A stretch of DNA of 64,000 bases from Adhaeribacter aerolatus (lineage in GTDB: Bacteria; Bacteroidota; Bacteroidia; Cytophagales; Hymenobacteraceae): assembly GCF_007991635.1 (NCBI RefSeq), contig NZ_BJYS01000017.1, positions 86,939-150,938 of the forward strand. The letters run 5' to 3'. The notes below the pieces were generated by a model, which was not told the origin of the DNA, ran no database searches, and saw nothing but the letters and a program-made list of their open reading frames with translations. Position numbers and translations under genes: made by a program. Shown here in pieces: positions 43,601 to 52,316 of this stretch (its first letter is position 1; every line of letters begins with the position of its first letter).

Positions 43601-44890
43601 TTCTGCCTGGTCGAGCAGGTTTAATTCTACAAAAAGCGTATACAAGTTGTTAAGCTCACCGCCCATGTGCTCTTTTAAAATATAGGCTTTCTTTTCATGA
43701 ATCTGCTCCTGCACTTCCGCGTCTTTGCCCACCAATTGGTGATAAAATTGCGTAAAAGCTTCTTCGGCTTTTTTGTTCGTGAAAACATTGTTTAAGGTAG
43801 CCAGAAACTCGTAACCGGTAGCGCCTTGTATGGGCCAGCTATGCGGCATATCTTCACCGGGTTCTAATATTTTTTCAACTACAATGTAGGTTTCTTCACC
43901 CATTAAGCTGCGCAGTTGCTCTAAATAGCCGCTTGGATTGTACAAGCCATCGATGTGGTCGATGCGTATACCCTGAAAAATTCCTTCTTCCTGCAGGGCT
44001 TTAATATATTGGTGGTAGGTATCAAAAACTTCCGGTTCCTGAATATTTAAGCAAATAAGGCCATTAACCGTAAAGAACCGGCGGAAATTTATCTGGTAAT
44101 CAGTTTCTTGCCAAGAGCACAAGCGGTAAACCTGTTCATCGGCTATTTGCTGCAAGCGCTCCGGACTGCTGTTTATCTCGGCTAAGGATTTTTCTACTGA
44201 TGCCCGCACCACATCGTTTTTCATAAGGCCCGCTAATGATTGCTGAAAATCAGAGAACCCGGCGCTGTAGGCCGTTGCGTCTTCGATGCCGTGCAAACTA
44301 TCGAGCGTTTGCAGCGCCTGTTGAATGGCCTGCGAGGGTTCGCCGGCACTTAAAATATTCTCGTAGGAATGGAAGCCTACCGGGTAAGCGCTGTCGTAAT
44401 ATTTTAGAACCAGGCGTTGTTGCTTTTCGTCGTAAGCTATTTGTAGCTCCTTGCTTTTAATTACAGCTTCCAGGTCCGAGCCTAAAAACGGTACCATAAT
44501 GCGGCCATGCAACGATTGATTGTTCCAGGCAATGTCAAAAAACCTGGCGTAAGCCGATTGTGGTCCTTTTTCCAGCACATCCATCAGCCAGGAGTTATTT
44601 GGGTGATAGGCCATGTGGTTGGGCACAATATCCTGCAGCCAGTTAATGCCATTTTCTTTGAGCAGCCGCGAATATTCCCGCAGTTGATCTTCGGTACCAA
44701 TTTCCGGATTAATCCGGTGCGGGTTTACGCCGTCGTAACCGTGGGTACTGCCGGGCGTGGCTTCAAAAATGGGCGAAGCATAAACCGTACTTACACCTAA
44801 TTTTTGCAAATAAGGGATTACTTGCTCAAAATCTTCGAAAGTAAATTCTTTATGAAACTGAAATCTATAAGTAGTATTAGGATTATTCAT
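40664..44890 (-). CDS. Fusion of maltooligosyltrehalose synthase (TreY) and 4-alpha-glucanotransferase (MalQ)
   Basis: A 1408-residue two-enzyme protein. Residues 1 to about 880 are TreY (GH13): TYRFQFHKEFTFEDFEQVIPYL, VYASPIF, DIVPNHMA, GIRIDHIDGLYNP (nucleophile Asp), IVVEKILEPGE (acid/base Glu) and STHDTKRGEDVR. From about 905 a GH77 4-alpha-glucanotransferase follows: RGAGILMHITSLPSAFGIGDMG, YSPYSSISSRAGNPLLIS, LVRLDHFRAF (nucleophile Asp), FVAEDLGEI (acid/base Glu), YTGTHDNNTTLGW. TreY turns the reducing-end maltose unit into trehalose; the GH77 part reshuffles short maltodextrins and could recycle products too short for TreY. It lies 240 nt behind treZ with a terminator in between. Confidence 0.93.
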   Translation of the reverse strand: MNNPNTTYRFQFHKEFTFEDFEQVIPYLQKLGVSTVYASPIFEATPGSTHGYDGVNPHRINPEIGTEDQLREYSRLLKENGINWLQDIVPNHMAYHPNNSWLMDVLEKGPQSAYARFFDIAWNNQSLHGRIMVPFLGSDLEAVIKSKELQIAYDEKQQRLVLKYYDSAYPVGFHSYENILSAGEPSQAIQQALQTLDSLHGIEDATAYSAGFSDFQQSLAGLMKNDVVRASVEKSLAEINSSPERLQQIADEQVYRLCSWQETDYQINFRRFFTVNGLICLNIQEPEVFDTYHQYIKALQEEGIFQGIRIDHIDGLYNPSGYLEQLRSLMGEETYIVVEKILEPGEDMPHSWPIQGATGYEFLATLNNVFTNKKAEEAFTQFYHQLVGKDAEVQEQIHEKKAYILKEHMGGELNNLYTLFVELNLLDQAELTSVEPDLLKQAIGEFLVQCPVYRYYGNQLPLDKTETEAVQLIFDRIRKGTPELAAAADLLANAILVKPATENADYQERALRFYQRLMQFSGPLMAKGVEDTMMYTYNRFIAHSEVGDSPEAFGFSDLAEFHKAMAQRQKNWPLAINTTSTHDTKRGEDVRTRLNVLTDLPEEWLAKVQEWQTLTADLKTENQPDVNDEYFIYQTLLGAYPMPGQDEDNCGPRIEEYLQKALREAKVNSNWTTPNEGYEKAAKDFATKLQDKEGLFWESFEPFYRKVADFGIVNSLSQVLLKFTCPGVPDTYQGTELWDLSLVDPDNRRPVDYEKRNNYLEELDQYDLNRYDRLWEELWQNRYDARIKLWLTRNLLTERRNNADLFHKGEYLPLMVEGEYKDYILAFARKYLRTWYVTVVPLHVAQICAEQGVDVLNIDWKDTKVVLPEEAPADWTNMLLRTSGQYAHELYARDLFNTVPLALLKLQAVNERGAGILMHITSLPSAFGIGDMGPETRKFTDFLHRSNQKFWQLLPLNPIEKGQGYSPYSSISSRAGNPLLISPVLLAREGLLDEKILSQYHLPQTGSVDYEAAKRVKDELLDKAFATFNTGDFPTMQQQFVDFCLTEGAWLHDFALYMVLKGQHDGAAWFQWPEVFKKRDPEALEKLAAEYADTIQKIKWVQFIFTKQWKRLRTYCNNRNIQLFGDMPFYISYDSVDVWGDQEIFALDAEGNMTGVAGVPPDAFSDDGQLWGMPVFKWDVLKERGYDWWIGRLRKNMELYDLVRLDHFRAFADYWEVPAGDKTAKNGQWRLGPGSDFFSFVEKELGSLPFVAEDLGEINDQVLKLRDDYNLPGMKILQFAFGEGMPQNDYIPHNYARNFIAYTGTHDNNTTLGWYRQEGHKYHHQIQHYVGRELGEHDINWIFARLAYASVAKVAILPLQDVLGIDEQGRMNTPGSSEGNWGWRLIPGQLNQQAENTLKEWTHMYNRG

Positions 44891-45029
44891 TATCTATGGG
44901 TTGTACGTCAATAGGCCTTTTACGTGTATTCAGCAACAGGTTTTAAAAGGTTAAAAATATTAGGGTATTATTTCTTATGAGGTACTTTTGGCAGGCAATA
45001 ACAGTAAGAACGGTAGAGAATTAATGCGC

Positions 45030-45072
45030 AAAAAAAAGAAGTCTTCGGCTGTTAAAGCACAAAGACTTCTTT
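45030..45072 (-). terminator. Intrinsic terminator after treZ
   Basis: On the minus strand AAGAAGTCTT and AAGACTTCTT make a 10-bp stem around 16 nt, followed by seven or more T. It lies about 55 nt past the treZ stop and before treY-malQ, so it separates or attenuates expression of the fusion gene. Confidence 0.8.
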
Positions 45073-45127
45073 CCATTGGGAGTTATATTGTAAGGCAGTA
45101 CCGGGTGCGGTGCTACCTTAAATCTAT

Positions 45128-46966
45128 TTATTCATTTACATACATTAAAAACGATTCGGGGCACAAGGAAACGGTAGCCCCGGCCTTGATGGTTTCGGGA
45201 GCTGCCGTAGATCCCTTCCATTCCGGATCAGCCGAATCCAGCACTTTTTGCCAGGTTTTAGCCTGGTTAGGAACCACTACCGTTTGGGTACCCTTGGAAA
45301 AGTTCATAAAACAAATTACCCGCTCATTCTCGTGCCAGCGGTACAGAATGAGGGTATTGTGTTCTTCCAGGATTTCTACTTCCAGGTTTTGCCGGTCCAG
45401 GTGGCGCAGGGCCGGTAAAGCTTTCCGTAGTTTCAGCAAGTTTTGGTACCACCGGAACATGGTCTGGTGCGGCTCCTGTTTAATTAAATCCCACTGCAGT
45501 TTCGATTGGTTAAAGGTATCTTCTGCAACCGGGTCGGGCGCCTCGCCTTCGGCGTGAAAAGCAGCAAATTCTGCTTTCCGGCCTTTGCGCACGGCCTCGG
45601 CTAATTCGGGATCGGTGTGGCTAACGAAGTACAGGAACGGGTGCGGTTCGCTGTATTCTTCCCCCATCCAGAGCATTGGCAAATAAGGACTGACGATTAC
45701 GGCTGCCGCCAACAGCTTTTGCATTTCATAACTGGTAAGGGTGCTGGTGCGCTCCCCTAACATGCGGTTGCCTACTTGGTCATGGTTTTGGGAGAAAACC
45801 ACAAACTGCTTGCCCGGATTATTTTCGGCTTTAATGCCAAAAATTTTGTTCCGATGCGGCGAATATTGCCCATCGTACACGTACGCATCCTGGTAAGCTT
45901 TAGCCAAATGCCGGATACCCGTAAAATCAGAATAATAGCCGGTGTTTTCGCCGGTAGCCGTTACCCGCAACGCATGGTGAAATTCATCTATCCATTGGGC
46001 ATCCATGCCATAACCTTGTTCGTCCAGCGGGTTAATAAACCGGGTATCGTTCAGGTCCAGCTCCACAATCATGTAATGCGTGCGGCCGGTTTCCTGCATG
46101 AGTTCGTTTACCAGTTGTTTCATTTCCCGCAGGATGTGCATCGGGCTAAAATCTTTGATGGCGTGCACGGCATCCATCCGGACGGCATCAATGTGAAAAT
46201 CGCGGAACCACATCAATAGGTTTTCGGCGAAATATTGCCGGACCCCATCGCACCAGGCATCATCAAAATTTAAGGCCGGCCCCCAGGGCGTATTATATTT
46301 ATCTGTAAAATAATAACCGTACTCGCCCAGGTAATTACCCTCGGGCCCTAAATGGTTGTAAACTACATCCAGAATAACCGCTATGCCTTTCTGGTGACAA
46401 ACATCCACCAGGTGCTGCAGGCCGGCGGCACCGCCGTACGAGTCCTGTACGGCATACGGAAATACCCCATCGTAGCCCCAGTTGCGGCTGCCCGGAAACT
46501 GGGCAGCCGGCATAATTTCAATGGCATTAACGCCCAATTCGAGCAGGTAATCCAGCTTTTCTTCGAGGGCGGCAAAAGTACCTTCGGGCGTAAAGGTACC
46601 GGTGTGCAGTTCGTAAAGGATATAATCTTCCAGCGGAATATTTTTCCAGGAACCATCGGTCCAGGCAAAATCGGCTACCTGTAGCGCCCGGGATTTACCA
46701 TGTACGCCTTCGGGCTGCGACAAAGAAGCCGGATCGGGTAATTGTTTTTCTTCGTCGAGCACAAACTGATACGTATCGCCGGGTTCCAGTTGGTAGGTCC
46801 GGACACTCCAGTAACCAAAATCTTCGGCCTCCAGGGGCAGGGTAATATTATCCGGTAAGGCTACTGCTACTTTTTGGGCTTTGGGAGCCCACACCCGGAT
46901 GATGGCTTCGCCGGCGGCTGTAAAGTTTACGCCCAGTGTGCGCTGGCTGACGTCTATCTGGTTCAT
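45128..46966 (-). CDS. treZ: Malto-oligosyltrehalose trehalohydrolase
   Basis: A 612-residue GH13 enzyme. It has the N-terminal E-set/CBM48 domain (VNFTAAGEAIIRVWAPKAQKV), then the barrel with YELHTGTFTPEGTF, WGYDGVFPYAVQDSYGG, DVVYNHLGPEGNYL, HIDAVRMDAVHAIKD (nucleophile Asp), MIVELDLNDTRFI (acid/base Glu) and FSQNHDQVGNR. It cuts trehalose off the maltooligosyltrehalose made by TreY. Its ATG overlaps the glgX stop (ATGA), so the two are translationally coupled. Confidence 0.95.
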   Translation of the reverse strand: MNQIDVSQRTLGVNFTAAGEAIIRVWAPKAQKVAVALPDNITLPLEAEDFGYWSVRTYQLEPGDTYQFVLDEEKQLPDPASLSQPEGVHGKSRALQVADFAWTDGSWKNIPLEDYILYELHTGTFTPEGTFAALEEKLDYLLELGVNAIEIMPAAQFPGSRNWGYDGVFPYAVQDSYGGAAGLQHLVDVCHQKGIAVILDVVYNHLGPEGNYLGEYGYYFTDKYNTPWGPALNFDDAWCDGVRQYFAENLLMWFRDFHIDAVRMDAVHAIKDFSPMHILREMKQLVNELMQETGRTHYMIVELDLNDTRFINPLDEQGYGMDAQWIDEFHHALRVTATGENTGYYSDFTGIRHLAKAYQDAYVYDGQYSPHRNKIFGIKAENNPGKQFVVFSQNHDQVGNRMLGERTSTLTSYEMQKLLAAAVIVSPYLPMLWMGEEYSEPHPFLYFVSHTDPELAEAVRKGRKAEFAAFHAEGEAPDPVAEDTFNQSKLQWDLIKQEPHQTMFRWYQNLLKLRKALPALRHLDRQNLEVEILEEHNTLILYRWHENERVICFMNFSKGTQTVVVPNQAKTWQKVLDSADPEWKGSTAAPETIKAGATVSLCPESFLMYVNE

Positions 46967-49107
46967 GCTTGTTCTAATTCAAAAATAGGATTTCTTAAAA
47001 CCACCACCGATCGGGATTCTACCTTTATCGTGTCGCCGGGTCCATACGTTTCTCCCGGTTCATCGGCCCGGTCCTCGTTGGTATCTAATATCTTCGTCCA
47101 TTGGGTTCCGTATTTCTCCGCGGGTAAATTAAAATCCATGGGGTGGTGCGCGGCATTAAATATTACATAGAACGAATCATCAATAATAATCTCGCCTTTG
47201 GCCCCTAACACATGTACGCCGCGGCCATTCAGGAAAACCCCCAACGATTTAGCAAAATCCTGCGCCCAGTGTTCGTCATCCATTTCGGTGCCATCCGGTA
47301 AAAACCAGTTGATATCTTCTACGCCCGTACCCCGGATGGGCTGGCCCTGGAACCACCGCCGCCGACAGAATACCGGGTGATTTTTGCGGAGGTGAATCAA
47401 CTTCTTCGTAAAGTTCAGCAAAGCGGTGTCGGCACTGGCCCAGTTGAGCCACGATATTTCGTTATCCTGGCAATACGCATTGTTGTTACCGCCCTGAGTG
47501 CGGCTTATTTCGTCGCCGGCTACCAGCATGGGTACCCCTTGTGATAAAAACAGCGTCGTCAGGAAATTGCGTTTCTGGCGATTCCGCAAAATATTAATAT
47601 TTGGATCATCGGTGGGGCCTTCTACCCCGCAGTTCCAGGAGCGGTTGTGGCTTTCGCCGTCCTTGTTGTCTTCGCCGTTGGCTTCGTTGTGCTTTTCGTT
47701 GTACGATACCAAATCGTGGAGGGTAAAGCCATCGTGCGCCGTAATAAAGTTTATACTGGCGGTGGGGCGGCGGTAATCGTCCTGGTACAAATCGGGGCTA
47801 CCGGTAAAGCGCAAGGCAAATTCGCCTATCATACTTTCGGCACCGCGCCAGTAATCCCGGATGCTGTCGCGGTACATACCGTTCCATTCGGCCCAACCCG
47901 GCGGGAATTTACCCACCTGGTAACCACCCTCGCCCACATCCCAAGGTTCGGCAATTAGTTTTACCTGCGAAATAATCGGGTCCTGGTGAATAATATCAAA
48001 GAAAGCACTTAACCTATCTACTTCGTGCAGCTCGCGGGCGAGCGTAGAGGCTAAATCGAACCGGAAACCGTCTACGTGCATTTCGGTAATCCAATACCGC
48101 AGGCTGTCCATCATGAGGCGCAGTACGCTGGGCAGGTTGGCATTTAAGGTGTTACCGGTACCGGTATAATCCATGTAGTACCGTTTGTTATCTTCTATTA
48201 GCCGGTAATAGGCGGCATTGTCTATGCCTTTAAAAGAAAGCGTAGGTCCCATGTGGTTGCCTTCGCCGGTATGGTTATACACAACATCCAGGATAACTTC
48301 GATGCCGGCGCTGTGCAGTTCCTTTACCATTTCTTTAAACTCAGTTACCTGTTCGCCCAGGGTACCACGGCTGGAGTAGCGGACATCCGGCGCAAAATAA
48401 CCAATGGTGTTATACCCCCAGTAATTAGCCAGACCTTTATCCTGCAGAATGCTGTCGTTCACAAACTGGTGCACGGGCATGAGCTCAATGGCCGTAATGC
48501 CTAATTCTTTCAGGTAATTAATGGTTACCGGATGGCCTAAAGCGGCATAGGTTCCCCGTATTTCTTCCGGAATATCGGGGTGCAGTTTGGTGAAGCCTTT
48601 AACGTGGGTTTCGTAAATAATAGATTTATAGTAAGGAATTTTCGGCGGCTTATCGCCCTCCCAGTCGAAGTTAGGATCTACTACTACTGATTTGGGTATA
48701 AATGGAGCGCTGTCGTAATCGTTAAAGCTTAAATCCTCGTCGGGGTGCCCCATCTGGTAACCAAAAAGCGAATCGTGCCACAAGATGGTACCCGAGATGG
48801 CTTTAGCGTAGGGATCGATGAGTAATTTATTCGGGTTAAAACGATGGCCGTTTTCCGGATCAAAAGGACCATACACCCGGTAGCCGTACAGTTGCCCCGG
48901 CAATAAATCCGGCACGTATACGTGCCAGATATGGTGCGACCGCTCCCGCATCCGGATTTTAACAGATTCTACTTCATCAGCGCTGGAATTAAACAAGCAT
49001 AAATCAACACCGGTTGCATTATCGGCATAAATGGCAAAATTAACACCTTCTACATCCCAGGTAGCACCCAATGGGTAAGGAGAGCCAGGGTAAACAATTG
49101 TATTCAT
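46963..49107 (-). CDS. glgX: Glycogen debranching enzyme
   Basis: A 714-residue GH13 isoamylase-type enzyme of GlgX length. N-terminal CBM48 region (YPLGATWDVEGVNFAIYADNA), YETHVKGFTKLHPDIPEEIRG, DVVYNHTGEGN, HVDGFRFDLASTLAR (nucleophile Asp), VKLIAEPWDVGEGGYQ (acid/base Glu) and FITAHDGFTLHDLVSYN, plus GDEISRTQGGNNNAYCQD. It debranches glycogen to give linear maltodextrins, the feedstock of TreY/TreZ. First gene of the glgX-treZ-treY/malQ cluster, which makes a full glycogen-to-trehalose route. Confidence 0.95.
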   Translation of the reverse strand: MNTIVYPGSPYPLGATWDVEGVNFAIYADNATGVDLCLFNSSADEVESVKIRMRERSHHIWHVYVPDLLPGQLYGYRVYGPFDPENGHRFNPNKLLIDPYAKAISGTILWHDSLFGYQMGHPDEDLSFNDYDSAPFIPKSVVVDPNFDWEGDKPPKIPYYKSIIYETHVKGFTKLHPDIPEEIRGTYAALGHPVTINYLKELGITAIELMPVHQFVNDSILQDKGLANYWGYNTIGYFAPDVRYSSRGTLGEQVTEFKEMVKELHSAGIEVILDVVYNHTGEGNHMGPTLSFKGIDNAAYYRLIEDNKRYYMDYTGTGNTLNANLPSVLRLMMDSLRYWITEMHVDGFRFDLASTLARELHEVDRLSAFFDIIHQDPIISQVKLIAEPWDVGEGGYQVGKFPPGWAEWNGMYRDSIRDYWRGAESMIGEFALRFTGSPDLYQDDYRRPTASINFITAHDGFTLHDLVSYNEKHNEANGEDNKDGESHNRSWNCGVEGPTDDPNINILRNRQKRNFLTTLFLSQGVPMLVAGDEISRTQGGNNNAYCQDNEISWLNWASADTALLNFTKKLIHLRKNHPVFCRRRWFQGQPIRGTGVEDINWFLPDGTEMDDEHWAQDFAKSLGVFLNGRGVHVLGAKGEIIIDDSFYVIFNAAHHPMDFNLPAEKYGTQWTKILDTNEDRADEPGETYGPGDTIKVESRSVVVLRNPIFELEQA

Positions 49108-49437
49108 AAATAAATTTAGTCAGTAGCGTATGCTGATGGGGCAAAGTTTAAAATTTTGAACCCATGTACGGACAAATAGAGAAATAGTCTATTCTGTTAA
49201 GCGTAATAATTGAGAAAAGCAGAAAACAGATTAATATTTAAACAGGATTTAATAGCTGTTAGGTAGAAATATTAACTTATCCGCACGCGCAACTATTAAA
49301 ATTCTCCCACAAATATTTAGGAGAATAAAGAATTTACAGAATACGAATTTGAGGTTACTATGTTAAAAAGTTTAAACGCTTATTTATCCGAAGCGTTTAG
49401 TTAGGGCAATTTTAACCAGTGAGGCCACAGGCGAAAT
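49108..49437. other. Upstream region of glgX
   Basis: 330 nt. Holds a weak hairpin at 49301-49330 after the AI-2E gene. I found no clear -7/-33 promoter for glgX. Confidence 0.4.
49301..49330 (-). terminator. Weak candidate terminator of the AI-2E gene
   Basis: On the minus strand ATTCTCC and GGAGAAT form a 7-bp stem around 12 nt, followed by TTTAAT. About 110 nt past the stop. Confidence 0.35.
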
Positions 49438-50523
49438 TTATTTTTTACCGAACAAGCCTTTTATTTTTTCAACCCAGGCGGGTTCTTCGGTATCGTTGTC
49501 CAGTAAAAAAGCGTACGGGTGCAGAGCAGGAATGTGGTCACAAATAATTTTGATGACGGCAAACATGGGTACAAACAAAATAACCCCTGCCAAACCCCAG
49601 GTTAACTCCCCTACCACAATGGCTACAATGGTAAATATGGGGCTAATATCCAGGCTTTCACCTTCTACAATGGGTTCTATTATGTTATTATCAATTACCT
49701 GCGCCAGAATTAAAATAATAACTACCGGTAAAAGCATACCGGGTGAGCCAGTTACCAGCGCCATCATTAACGGGAAAAAGCCACCGATAAAAGATCCGAT
49801 GTAAGGAATGATAGTAGGAATTACGGCGATTAAACTTAACAACAGGCCGTTTTTTAAACCTACTACGGAAAAGCCGATGGCGTAAAATATAGCCAGAAAA
49901 GCCATAGATATTAACCGCCCGATTAAATACTGTGAGGCAACCCGGTTGATATCTTTTAATTCTTTTTTAACAATTGGTCTGTTTTCGTCAGATACCAGCT
50001 TCAAGAAGAACTCTTCGTATTTTTCGCGCTTCCACATTAAAAAGAAAAAGTAAAGCAGCACCAAAACAAAACCGGTACCTAATCCCATTATTCCGCTTAA
50101 GGTAGCACTTACCGATTTACCCGGCGACTCCAGAAACTTGCTGACCTGCGATTTCAGAATTGTAATTTGCCGTTCGGGTGCCACCCCAAACTGACTTTCA
50201 ATCCAGCTTTGCAACCCATCTAAAAGCTGTTGAAACTTCTTCTGAATTTGAGGTAAGTCTTCGGCCAGGCTGGCAGCCTGAGCGGCAATAATGCCAAAAA
50301 TTGCGGCTATAAAAAGTAAAAACAGCAGCATGCAAATGAAAGTAGCACCAATGCGGTTTATTCCCCAATTTTCCAGCTTACGGCTAACTGGCGCCAGGAG
50401 CATGGCTAATAATATGGCAAAAAACAAAGGAATAAAAAAAGTACGGGCATGATACAGGGCGTAAAAAGATAATATCGCAAATAACAAAACTGCATTTGCC
50501 CGGTAAATAGAGATACTTCTCAT
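49438..50523 (-). CDS. AI-2E family transporter (second copy)
   Basis: A 361-residue membrane protein: N-terminal helices (AVLLFAILSFYALYHA, FFIPLFFAILLAMLLAPVS), a helix pair MLLFLLFIAAIFGIIAAQ, a soluble loop with Gln/Lys-rich helix, and the conserved block LSLIAVIPTIIPYIGSFIGGF with NNIIEPIVEGESL. Family members export signals or exchange ions. It differs clearly from the copy at 38862, so this is not a recent duplication. Monocistronic, just upstream of glgX on the same strand. Confidence 0.92.
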   Translation of the reverse strand: MRSISIYRANAVLLFAILSFYALYHARTFFIPLFFAILLAMLLAPVSRKLENWGINRIGATFICMLLFLLFIAAIFGIIAAQAASLAEDLPQIQKKFQQLLDGLQSWIESQFGVAPERQITILKSQVSKFLESPGKSVSATLSGIMGLGTGFVLVLLYFFFLMWKREKYEEFFLKLVSDENRPIVKKELKDINRVASQYLIGRLISMAFLAIFYAIGFSVVGLKNGLLLSLIAVIPTIIPYIGSFIGGFFPLMMALVTGSPGMLLPVVIILILAQVIDNNIIEPIVEGESLDISPIFTIVAIVVGELTWGLAGVILFVPMFAVIKIICDHIPALHPYAFLLDNDTEEPAWVEKIKGLFGKK

Positions 50524-50973
50524 AGTTTTATCTTTATTGAATTAAGGATAAAAGTATTTAGCACGTAAGGGTTAAAATACTTAGGTTAATAGCCGAATAG
50601 CTGCGCATAATTTTACTCACTGCCTGCCAAATCCGGGTTTAACTATTAACCTAAATAGATGTTTATCTGAATATATACGTCAAAAAATATTAAGAATCTA
50701 AATGCCTGCAAAAGTTTTTAAAAGGCAGAACAATGTACAGAAAGGAAAGCTAGAAAAGAAGGTCCGGAGGCAACCCGGAAAAATATATAAATGGGGCAAT
50801 ATTCCTGCAATATTCTACCAATTGGGTTTTCTTTTAAAGGCACTTAAACCGACCAAGAAATATAATGCGGCTCTACCAGGCAGCAGCACTTCCAATTTAC
50901 TTCTTAGATGAAATAAAAAAACCTCATTTCGTTTGGCAGGATGGTAAAAGCCTTTTAGACTTAGCAAAAGGTA
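50524..50973. other. 450-nt gap, no gene accepted
   Basis: Two short overlapping plus-strand frames (50702-50911 and 50865-51056) show no domain, run into the cyanophycinase gene on the other strand and lack good starts. No promoter or hairpin was recognised. Confidence 0.4.
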
Positions 50974-51864
50974 TTAAATATGCAGTTGGTCGAATAAGGG
51001 CAGCACGAACTTTTCGCCGCGGCCTAATAAATGTATTTTTAAATTCCGGATGGTAAATGGCTCGCCGTTACCAATTTTATAGATATTCGTATCGGTGCTT
51101 TCCATGCCGTCGAGCACTGTTACCAGCCCATTTCCTAAAATTTCCAGGTTGCGGCCTTCGGAAACCAAAATAGCAGTATCTTCCTCCAGTCCAATTCCAA
51201 TGCAACTAGGATTTGTGGCTATGGCCTGCGACATCCGGATGATGCGGCCCCGGGAAATAAAATGGGTATCGATGGCTACATCTTTCAAAAATTCTAAACC
51301 AGTAGTAATCCGTACATCTCCTTTAATCATGCCCCCCTGGGTTTCGCCTTCGTAGATCATGGGCGTAGACATGGCGGCAGCTCCGGCACTGGTACCACCC
51401 ACGATAATAGGATCGAAGGTGTAGCGCTCTTTCATTAAGTGTAAAATAGGAGTACCACCCAGAATGGCAGTTAGCCGCAGCTGATCGCCGCCCGTAAACA
51501 TAATGCCGGCGGCCTGTTCTATTATTTTAGCATATTCCGGCTTCCTGGTATCTAAACGGTTCCGGATATCTACTACTTCTATATTTTTCAGTTTTAGCTT
51601 CTCAAAAACTTTACGGTAATCCTGCACCGCCGCAACGGGCTCCGTAGAGGCCGTTGGCACCAACGCTACCATTGGTTCCCGGCCCGGCAGTTCTTTTACA
51701 AACCGGCCCAGTATTTCCAGGTCGATAAAATGTTTCATATCCGCCTGCACCTCCGTTTTCTGTTCTCCTTTGTCTTCTTTACCGCCAATGGATAACAATT
51801 TACCTTTGGGTACAGGTAAGTTTTTTCGGGAAGATCGTTGGTTATTTTCTGCTGCTTCGGCCAT
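50974..51864 (-). CDS. cphB: Cyanophycinase-like peptidase (family S51)
   Basis: A 296-residue S51 protein. It has the opening LLSIGGKEDKGEQ, the nucleophile elbow VGGTSAGAAAMS, GIMFTGGDQLRLTAIL, and GRIIRMSQAIATNPSCIGIGLEEDTAILV near the C-terminus. No signal peptide. Cyanophycinase cleaves the storage polymer cyanophycin into beta-Asp-Arg dipeptides; relatives act on other isoaspartyl peptides. No cyanophycin synthetase is in the window, so substrate is not proven. Confidence 0.9.
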   Translation of the reverse strand: MAEAAENNQRSSRKNLPVPKGKLLSIGGKEDKGEQKTEVQADMKHFIDLEILGRFVKELPGREPMVALVPTASTEPVAAVQDYRKVFEKLKLKNIEVVDIRNRLDTRKPEYAKIIEQAAGIMFTGGDQLRLTAILGGTPILHLMKERYTFDPIIVGGTSAGAAAMSTPMIYEGETQGGMIKGDVRITTGLEFLKDVAIDTHFISRGRIIRMSQAIATNPSCIGIGLEEDTAILVSEGRNLEILGNGLVTVLDGMESTDTNIYKIGNGEPFTIRNLKIHLLGRGEKFVLPLFDQLHI

Positions 51865-52004
51865 AACAATAGTTTTAAACAGTGCTTTTTACGCCAGTTG
51901 CAGAAATTTGGCCGCCGGAATATTGACAATATTTTAGAAACCAGATAATACTAAATAGTAAATATACTTTTTCATAACAGCATAACAACCTGCTTTTCTT
52001 ACTT

Positions 52005-52109
52005 GTCATTCTGTTAAGAATCTTCTGCATAAATTGGGTAAACAGGTAATAAACCAAGTCTGGTATTTGCCTGTTATGCTTTCTATGCAGAAGATTCCTC
52101 CGGAATGAC
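52005..52109. repeat. 105-bp element with GTCATTC terminal inverted repeats
   Basis: The ends GTCATTCTGTTAAGAATC..TTCTGCATA and TATGCAGAAGATTCC..TCCGGAATGAC are imperfect inverse copies over about 26 bp. A nested inverted repeat (AACAGGTAATAAACCA / TGGTATTTGCCTGTT) lies inside, so the whole unit can fold into one long hairpin. Non-coding, MITE-like. Confidence 0.7.
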
Positions 52110-52255
52110 GGGTGTGGAGGAAATGATTTATACTTTCAGCTATGGAAGGTCATTCATACTAACTGGTATAAAATAAAATTTAGAAAAATATTAAAGTTTA
52201 CGGCCTCCCTGGAACGCAGCTGATTTTACTGCAGAAAGCTAATGGTTCAAGCACA

Positions 52256-52290
52256 AAAAAGCCGCTTAATTTTTGGCTAAGCGGCTTTTT
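52256..52290. terminator. Bidirectional terminator after the M13 peptidase gene
   Basis: AAAAAGCCGCTTA and TAAGCGGCTTTTT pair around a 9-nt loop, 27 nt past the stop at 52317 on the minus strand. Confidence 0.85.
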
Positions 52291-52316
52291 GCGTAATACA
52301 GGAAAACTTTGGTATG

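Larger units (their letters stand above)
51865..52316. other. Gap with inverted-repeat element and terminator
   Basis: Holds the 105-bp element at 52005-52109 and the terminator at 52256-52290. Nothing else seen. Confidence 0.5.

Noticed and set aside
50702..51056. Two overlapping short plus-strand frames
   Set aside because: No domain, and the second runs into the cyanophycinase gene on the opposite strand.
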